DNA of 35,224 bases, taken from contig NZ_JAJEPR010000036.1 of assembly GCF_020686945.1 (NCBI RefSeq), positions 1 through 35,224 of the forward strand, written 5' to 3'. Origin of the DNA: Limivivens faecihominis (GTDB lineage Bacteria; Bacillota; Clostridia; Lachnospirales; Lachnospiraceae). The notes beneath the pieces were generated by a model. It saw only the letters and a program-made list of their open reading frames with translations. It searched no databases and had not been told where the DNA came from. Positions within the stretch are counted from its first letter, which is position 1; every line of letters starts with the position of its first letter. Both the position numbers and the translations under genes were made by a program. Positions 30,471 to 35,224 of the stretch are shown piece after piece.

Positions 30471-31378
30471 TATTCTGCATTTAATTCAATCCCGATATAA
30501 TGGCGGTCAAGGCTTTTTGCTGCAAATCCTGTGGTTCCGCTTCCGAAAAACGGGTCTATGACAATCCCACCTTTGGGACAGCCCGCCAAGATACAGGTTT
30601 CCGCTAATTTCGGGGGAAAAGCTGCAAAATGCGCCCCTTTATATGGGACAGTGTTAATCAGCCACACGTCCCGCTTGTTCCGCGTGGTCGGCATGAGCGC
30701 GTCGTCATAGTAGCCACCGTCCCGCGGTCGGTTTAGTCCCTGCACCTTTCCTTGTCCGGGTATTTCCTGTGTGTATTTGCTGTTGGTGCTGCGCGCTCTG
30801 CGATACCGTTCTGCGGTAGTAGGTGCTAAGGGTTCTGCAATGGCGGCAGCGTCATAGTAATATTTCTTTTCCTTTGAAAGCAGGAAGATATGTTCATAGC
30901 AGCGGGTCGGGCGGTCTTTGCAGCTTTCCGGCATAGGATTTTGTTTTTGCCATATAATATCGCTCCGTAGATACCACCCCTGTTCCCGTAGGGAAAACGC
31001 CAAGAGCCAGGGAATACCGATTAAGTCCTTTTGTTTGCAGCCGGTAACGCGGCTGTTCCTTGCAATCCGCTGTCCGGTGCGTCCCTTTGGGTTTTTTGGG
31101 TCAGCATAGCCGCCTTTATTTCCTGTGCCGCAATAGGTGTCTGCGATATTCAGCCATAACGTACCGTCCTTTCTAAGCACCCGGTAAAGCTCGCGAAAAA
31201 CAGAGGTCAGCCTGTCAATATACTGTTCCGGCGTATCCTCCTGTCCGATTTGTGCGTCAAGCCCATAGTCCCGCAGCGCAAAGTACGGCGGGCTTGTAAC
31301 GCAGCAATGGACGCTTTCACTGGGTAATTCCTGCAAAGCACAAAGCGCGTCCCGGTTGATAATCACGTCTGTTTTCAT
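30419..31378 (-). CDS. Site-specific DNA methyltransferase (amino-methylating)
   Basis: 319 aa. Catalytic motif TSPPYFALRDYG (TSPPY at 28-32) and SAM site DPFFGSGTTGFAAKSL near the C-terminus: the order (motif IV before motif I) is the beta class that makes N4-methylcytosine or N6-methyladenine. No restriction enzyme is seen nearby, so it is an orphan enzyme of the element, probably marking element DNA against host restriction. Starts 1 codon into the VirB4 end (4-nt overlap, ATGA) and ends inside the CHAP gene frame. Target sequence unknown. Confidence 0.92.
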   Translation of the reverse strand: MKTDVIINRDALCALQELPSESVHCCVTSPPYFALRDYGLDAQIGQEDTPEQYIDRLTSVFRELYRVLRKDGTLWLNIADTYCGTGNKGGYADPKNPKGRTGQRIARNSRVTGCKQKDLIGIPWLLAFSLREQGWYLRSDIIWQKQNPMPESCKDRPTRCYEHIFLLSKEKKYYYDAAAIAEPLAPTTAERYRRARSTNSKYTQEIPGQGKVQGLNRPRDGGYYDDALMPTTRNKRDVWLINTVPYKGAHFAAFPPKLAETCILAGCPKGGIVIDPFFGSGTTGFAAKSLDRHYIGIELNAEYCALARARIGGAGLSSN

Positions 31379-33804
31379 AGGCTGCTCACTTCCTCCGGCT
31401 TCGTCGTCATAATGCGGTAAAGCTCGGTATCTTTCGGGAAATGGTCTACAAAGGGCAGCACCACATTTCCATAAAAGATAAGTCCCTCGCCTGCTTCGGT
31501 ATGGGTTACATACTTCATCTGTTGCGGGGAGATATTAAGCTGCTTTGCAAGGATAGCCCGGTCGCCCTGCGCCTGATTGAGCATGAGGACAAAATCAGAG
31601 TTTTCAAAGATATTTTCCACCTCGCGTGAAGCAAGCAAGTCCTTAATATTCTGTGTGATAGCTGTCGGTATGCCGCCCCATTTACGGAAACGCTTCCAAA
31701 TCTCCACACTGTAAGCTGCGGTCTGTTCCTCTTTTAAGAGCAAGTGAAATTCGTCCATATAGTAGCGGGTGGACTTTTTCTCTGCCCGGTTAATGGTAAC
31801 GCGGTTCCATATCTGGTCTTGCACAATGAGCATACCTAACTTTTTGAGCTGCTTTCCAAGCTGCTTTATATCAAAGCAGACAAGGCGGTTAGAAAGCTCC
31901 ACGTTGGTTCTGTGGTTGAATACGTTAAGGCTGCCGGAAACATACAGCTCCAATGCTGCGGCAATGCGGGCAGCTTCCGGCTCCGGCTGCTTTAACAGCT
32001 CGTCGTAAAGGTCGCCCAAGATAGGCATTTTCTCCGGGTCGGGGTCAGCAAGGTAGTCCCTATACACATTTCTTACAGCGCGGTCAATGACGGTCTTATC
32101 AACAGGCTGTAAGCCCTCCTTGCCGCCAATGACAAGCTCGCAGAGAGAAAGGATAAAATCGCTTTTCAGTGCAAGGGGGCTGTCGTCCTCGGAATAGTTG
32201 AGGTTCATATCCATAGGGTTCACATACTGGGGCGTACCGTCCATACCTTTGCCTGTCGGGGATAACCGTATCACTTGCCCGCCAAGCCGTTTTACAAGGG
32301 CAAAATACTCCGCTTCCGGGTCGCAGATAAAAATATCGTCGTCGGTAATGAGAAAAGCATTTGTGATTTCCCGCTTTGCCGCAAAGGATTTTCCGCTGCC
32401 CGGTGTTCCCAAGATAAGCCCGTTTGGATTTTTAAGCTGCTTGCGGTCGCAGAGTATCATGTTGTTTGACAGGGCATTTAAGCCATAATACAGGGCAGCC
32501 CCAGTCTGAAATAGTTCCTGTGTGATGAACGGGATAAAAATAGCGGTGCTGCTCGTCGTCAACCCTCTCTGAATAGGGATAAGGTTCTCCCCCAAAGGGA
32601 TAGAGGACATCAGCCCCGCTTCCTGCTGATAGTCAAGACGGGTCAAGGCGCAGTTGTATTTCTGTGCAATGCCCGCCGCCGCGAAAATGTCATTTTCCAG
32701 TTTCCGCTTCGTGTCTGCCATGTTTACCACAAGGAACGTCAGCAGAAACATTCGCTCGTTGCGGCTCTGTAAATCCTGCAACAAATTCTTTGCTTCATTC
32801 CCAAAAGTGGCAAGGTCGGACGGGAGTATGTCAATATCGTAACCGCTTCTAACTGCTTTTTTCTGTTCCTCAATCTTCATCTTGTCAAGGTCAGTGATTT
32901 TGCGCTTAATGGTCTTGATTGCTTCCGACTGGTCGATACTTTTAATATGGAGATTGACAATAACCCCTGTTTCCAAGTCCAACATATCCGCTAAAATACG
33001 GTCGTTTAACTCCGGGGCAAGGATTTCAAGGAACGATACCGCCCCCGTTTTTTTCCCCATAGCAAAGTAGCGTCCCTCCCCGAACTTGAAAGAGGACGGG
33101 GCGATAAAGTCCTTTGTGGTAAGCCCTGTCGGGGTCAGCCAGTCATAGGAGAATGAGAACGGCTCGCCTGCCGGGTGGAATACCCCATGCAGCACCTTTA
33201 AGCGTTCATAGCCGGATAAGGGGTGCGCCGATACGCCAAGCACCTTGAAATTGTTGAGTACGTCCGTTTCGATACGGGAAAGCCGCGCCCTTGCCGCCGC
33301 CGGATTGTCCGCTTCAATGGAAAACGTGATGTACTTGTGCTTTACAAGCCCGTTGTTCCCTTTGGCAAGCTGCATTTTCAGCATATCGGAATATTCGGTG
33401 CGGATAGAGTTAAAATCATCATTTTGCGGCGGGATATGGATTGCCCGCGCTGCCTGTTCCTGCTGTGAACCTTGATTGATAAACGAAAGCTGCACATTTA
33501 CGCTTGCGTCAAAGTAATTGAGAAAATCGCACCAGTTTTCAAAAATGGCGGTCTTGTCGTCTGCCTGTGCAAGCTGATAGTTAATGTCCTCAAAGGCAAT
33601 GCTCTTTGAATATTTCCGCTGTGCCACTTTGCAGATACCGTCCGGGTACATGGCAAGGTAGGGAATGGTCTGCTGTGCGGTGTGGGCTTTGCCGTCCCCC
33701 TTTGCCTGCCGGATAACCGCCGCTATCTGTTTCTTTTCCGCGCGGGTCAGCTTACGCCTGTTTCCTGCGGCTTCCCGCGTCTTTTTTGTCTGTCCTTTTG
33801 ACAA
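31375..33804 (-). CDS. VirB4-family conjugation ATPase
   Basis: 809 aa. N-terminal VirB4 domain, ATPase core with Walker A GTPGSGKS (466-473), FICDPEAEYFALVKRLGGQV and Walker B RYYMDEFHLLL, then AITQNIKDLLAS. It powers assembly of, and transport through, the type IV secretion channel at the inner face of the membrane. The start is TTG at 33804 with AAAGGAGGT 8 nt upstream. Overlaps the PrgI gene by 53 nt and the methyltransferase by 4 nt. Confidence 0.96.
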   Translation of the reverse strand: MSKGQTKKTREAAGNRRKLTRAEKKQIAAVIRQAKGDGKAHTAQQTIPYLAMYPDGICKVAQRKYSKSIAFEDINYQLAQADDKTAIFENWCDFLNYFDASVNVQLSFINQGSQQEQAARAIHIPPQNDDFNSIRTEYSDMLKMQLAKGNNGLVKHKYITFSIEADNPAAARARLSRIETDVLNNFKVLGVSAHPLSGYERLKVLHGVFHPAGEPFSFSYDWLTPTGLTTKDFIAPSSFKFGEGRYFAMGKKTGAVSFLEILAPELNDRILADMLDLETGVIVNLHIKSIDQSEAIKTIKRKITDLDKMKIEEQKKAVRSGYDIDILPSDLATFGNEAKNLLQDLQSRNERMFLLTFLVVNMADTKRKLENDIFAAAGIAQKYNCALTRLDYQQEAGLMSSIPLGENLIPIQRGLTTSSTAIFIPFITQELFQTGAALYYGLNALSNNMILCDRKQLKNPNGLILGTPGSGKSFAAKREITNAFLITDDDIFICDPEAEYFALVKRLGGQVIRLSPTGKGMDGTPQYVNPMDMNLNYSEDDSPLALKSDFILSLCELVIGGKEGLQPVDKTVIDRAVRNVYRDYLADPDPEKMPILGDLYDELLKQPEPEAARIAAALELYVSGSLNVFNHRTNVELSNRLVCFDIKQLGKQLKKLGMLIVQDQIWNRVTINRAEKKSTRYYMDEFHLLLKEEQTAAYSVEIWKRFRKWGGIPTAITQNIKDLLASREVENIFENSDFVLMLNQAQGDRAILAKQLNISPQQMKYVTHTEAGEGLIFYGNVVLPFVDHFPKDTELYRIMTTKPEEVSSL

Positions 33805-34156
33805 TCGCTGATACCTCCTTTTCTAATGCCCGCTGTTTCTCCAAGAGTGCATATAGGTTTTCTGTCTGATATGGTCGCACTTTGGGGCGGGTAAATTTTG
33901 TCTGAATGATGTTCTTTATTACCACTTCAAGGGGCTGCCCATGCTTTTCATACATGGCAACCAAGAAGCAGGGAAGCATGACGACAATCATTACCATTGC
34001 CGCAAGGCTCGTCCCTGCGCTGTCTTTGAGCAAAAAGAAAAGCGGCAGTCCTATAAGAAGTGCCACTGAAAAACAAAGGATTTGCCGCTTTGTTAGATTG
34101 AAAGCGACTTTTGTTTTGACTTTGGATAGGTCTTTGGGTACAGGTACATACGCCAA
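33752..34156 (-). CDS. PrgI-family membrane protein (VirB3-like)
   Basis: 134 aa. VPVPKDLSKVKTKVAFNLTK, two close membrane helices (ILCFSVALLIGLPLFFLL and SLAAMVMIVVMLPCFLVAMY) and a cytoplasmic tail KFTRPKVRPYQTENLYALLE. PrgI proteins sit next to VirB4 in Gram-positive conjugation systems and take the VirB3 place in the channel. Ribosome site AAAGGAGG just upstream. Ends inside the VirB4 gene. Confidence 0.93.
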   Translation of the reverse strand: MAYVPVPKDLSKVKTKVAFNLTKRQILCFSVALLIGLPLFFLLKDSAGTSLAAMVMIVVMLPCFLVAMYEKHGQPLEVVIKNIIQTKFTRPKVRPYQTENLYALLEKQRALEKEVSAIVKRTDKKDAGSRRKQA

Positions 34157-34177
34157 GAAAAAACCTCCTTTCTGCCC

Positions 34178-35047
34178 TTAGTGGGCGTTGAATATGGATT
34201 TTGCCAGTGCGCCGGATTTGAACAGGGAGAAACAGAGGATAACGGTATAGGCTGCAAGGGAAAAAATCGCGCTGTGCAGATTGTCCGCTAAGACCATTTC
34301 GCCTACTAAAACCGCATAAATGCCGACGCATATCATAATGAGGAAGCCTTGAAAGCCCAGTGCAAACAGCCCCTTTAGGTAGTTGTTCCCAATCTGTCCC
34401 CATTCCCGGTTTGTCATAGTGGCAAAGGGGATAGGGGAAACGGAACAGTAGGCGTATATCTCAATCATTCTGCCGTAGAGGATAACGGTTATCAGTACGG
34501 ACATGATTTTCATACAAAGGCTTACAAGGCTCGTTTCCATGACAAGTAACAGTAGTTCGGGGATTTCCATATCGTTTAGTCCCTCCTGCATGGCGGCAAG
34601 GGCTTCGGTTACGTCGATATTCGTATCGCCGCCGATTACCCCCGCCGCGCCGGACACAATATGCTGCGCCATATCAAAGACTGCCATTGTTATATCAAAG
34701 GTATGCGTTACCAAGAAAACGGCAACAAAGGCTTTGAAAAACCACTTAAAGAACATGAATGTGTCAACGTCGTGCATATTGTTTTTTTCCGTTACCATGC
34801 TGATAAGCTCATAACAGAGGACATAGGTAATGACAAGCCCCGCAATGGGTACAATCACATTTTCAGACAGATTTTGTATCATGTTGAAAATGTTCGCGTT
34901 CCACCCCTGCGGGGTCTTGCCTACCTCCGCTGCAATGGTGCCTACTTTTTCGTTTACGTCCCCGAACATAGTTGACAGATTACCGTTTATCGCGCCGATA
35001 AGGATTTCCTTTATCCATTCGTTAATCGCGTCAAGTATGCTCTCCAT
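34178..35047 (-). CDS. VirB6/TrbL-like channel protein
   Basis: 289 aa. Amphipathic start (MESILDAINEWIKEILIGAI), a soluble stretch, then about five or six membrane helices (VIVPIAGLVITYVLCYELI, FKAFVAVFLVTHTFDITMA, SLCMKIMSVLITVILYGRMI, GFQGFLIMICVGIYAVLVG, AIFSLAAYTVILCFSLF). The core YAYCSVSPIPFATMTNREWG with QIGNNYLKGLFALGFQ is typical of the VirB6-like protein of Tn1549-type elements. GGAGGG lies 6 nt before the ATG. Forms part of the inner-membrane pore; upstream of PrgI and VirB4 in one operon. Confidence 0.92.
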   Translation of the reverse strand: MESILDAINEWIKEILIGAINGNLSTMFGDVNEKVGTIAAEVGKTPQGWNANIFNMIQNLSENVIVPIAGLVITYVLCYELISMVTEKNNMHDVDTFMFFKWFFKAFVAVFLVTHTFDITMAVFDMAQHIVSGAAGVIGGDTNIDVTEALAAMQEGLNDMEIPELLLLVMETSLVSLCMKIMSVLITVILYGRMIEIYAYCSVSPIPFATMTNREWGQIGNNYLKGLFALGFQGFLIMICVGIYAVLVGEMVLADNLHSAIFSLAAYTVILCFSLFKSGALAKSIFNAH

Positions 35048-35065
35048 AGGCTACCCTCCGTAAAC

Positions 35066-35152
35066 TTATCCGAACAGACCGGAAAGCAGAGGTACAAGGA
35101 TAGTGCCGATAAGGGCAACACCGCCGCCCGCCATAAGCTGTTTTATCCCCAA
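35066..35152 (-). pseudogene. 3' end of a Maff2-type small membrane protein, 5' part replaced
   Basis: The last 27 residues GIKQLMAGGGVALIGTILVP and LLSGLFG match the end of Maff2-family proteins, which in these elements precede the VirB6-like gene. Upstream of GGGATAAAACAG the family sequence stops abruptly: an in-frame TAA lies at 35153-35155, and the rest to the edge is unrelated to Maff2. A TTG at 35152 has no ribosome site. The break could be the 3' end of an inserted element or a rearrangement. Confidence 0.65.
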
Positions 35153-35187
35153 TTAGGTGTAAAACTCTGCTCGATGGCGGGCGGCGG
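35121..35187. repeat. Perfect 14-bp inverted repeat at the Maff2 break
   Basis: CCGCCGCCCGCCAT (35121-35134) is the exact reverse complement of ATGGCGGGCGGCGG (35174-35187). One arm encodes the MAGGG segment of Maff2; the other reproduces it on the opposite strand with 39 nt between. It may be a foldback, a recombination footprint or an assembly artefact near the edge. Confidence 0.7.
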
Positions 35188-35224
35188 CGTACAAAAAATC
35201 TATATGGTGTTTTTAAGAGAACCG

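Larger units (their letters stand above)
5076..35224. mobile_element. Integrative and conjugative element, Tn916-type integration with Tn1549-type transfer genes (partial)
   Basis: Everything right of about 5076 belongs to one element that runs off the right edge. Evidence: tyrosine integrase and 67-aa Xis at one end; Orf7/Orf8-like regulators; MobC/MobP relaxase; TTRAP, Cys-rich VLP, antirestriction, topoisomerase III, DUF4366/DUF4315, CHAP hydrolase, VirB4, PrgI, VirB6-like and Maff2-like genes in the usual Clostridia order. The left boundary is placed where the interrupted host gene stops making sense, next to GTAATTTTTGACT; the exact base is uncertain by roughly 30 nt because the other end is not visible. 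Cargo: a peptide-antibiotic ABC/two-component module, a VanZ gene, an NTF2-like gene and a nested IS21-family element. Confidence 0.92.

Noticed and set aside
35150..35224. 3' end of a group II intron on the minus strand (CGGTTCT at the edge resembling the end of domain V)
   Set aside because: Only seven bases match, and I could not fold a convincing domain VI; kept as one possibility for the Maff2 break, not called.
1..35224. CRISPR arrays, rRNA or tRNA genes
   Set aside because: No regularly spaced repeat-spacer pattern, tRNA cloverleaf with CCA-type acceptor, or rRNA-like sequence was seen on reading through the window.

Overview
The window looks like a gut Firmicute, most likely a Lachnospiraceae or related Clostridia. 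The basis is strong AGGAGG ribosome binding sites, a hybrid histidine kinase paired with a solute-binding/5'-nucleotidase sensor protein, a Tn916-type int/xis pair and a Tn1549-type transfer region. Naming the genus would need a database search.

Chromosomal flank (1 to about 5075, all minus strand): a promoter and a class I c-di-GMP riboswitch lead off the left edge, so the controlled gene is outside the window. Behind it are a shortened receiver-domain gene, a SAM methyltransferase, a junction where the signal-peptide start of a secreted protein runs into the tail of a receiver domain, one intact membrane hybrid histidine kinase, and the 3' part of its partner secreted protein. The debris suggests repeated copies of a 'secreted sensor + hybrid kinase' cassette that recombined and decayed.

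Integrative and conjugative element (about 5076 to the right edge and beyond): its int end lies inside the secreted sensor gene. Int and Xis (67 aa, TTG start) are Tn916-like. Then come the Orf8-like and Orf7-like regulators. The Orf7-like sigma gene is split by a complete IS21-family insertion (7478-10065; istA, istB; termini TG...CA; 5-bp duplication TTTCC), and removing it restores a 146-codon frame.

Cargo (10943-16453): a peptide-antibiotic-type resistance module on the minus strand. It has a small HTH protein, a response regulator, a histidine kinase with almost no external domain, a BcrA-like ABC ATPase, two permeases and two small unknown proteins. A four-copy direct-repeat operator (ACCTTGC every 11 bp) sits in front of the ABC genes. 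A divergent XRE regulator appears to have ATA in place of its start codon.

Transfer region: MobC-like protein and MobP relaxase on the plus strand (16702-18341), a second HTH_16 protein, a DUF6050-type gene with an in-frame TAG, and an AT-rich NTF2-like gene. The rest is on the minus strand: Cys-rich VLP protein, TTRAP protein, a 1337-aa multi-domain antirestriction protein, topoisomerase III, a VanZ cargo gene, DUF4366/DUF4315 proteins, a CHAP cell-wall hydrolase, a DNA methyltransferase, VirB4 ATPase, PrgI, a VirB6-like channel protein and a broken Maff2-type gene at the right edge. Together these nick and transfer DNA, open the cell wall, form the mating channel and protect incoming DNA.

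The least explained signals are a roughly 100-nt leader present twice in inverted orientation (before mobC and before the antirestriction gene), with conserved flanks around a spacer of equal length but different sequence, and the foldback repeat at the broken Maff2 end.
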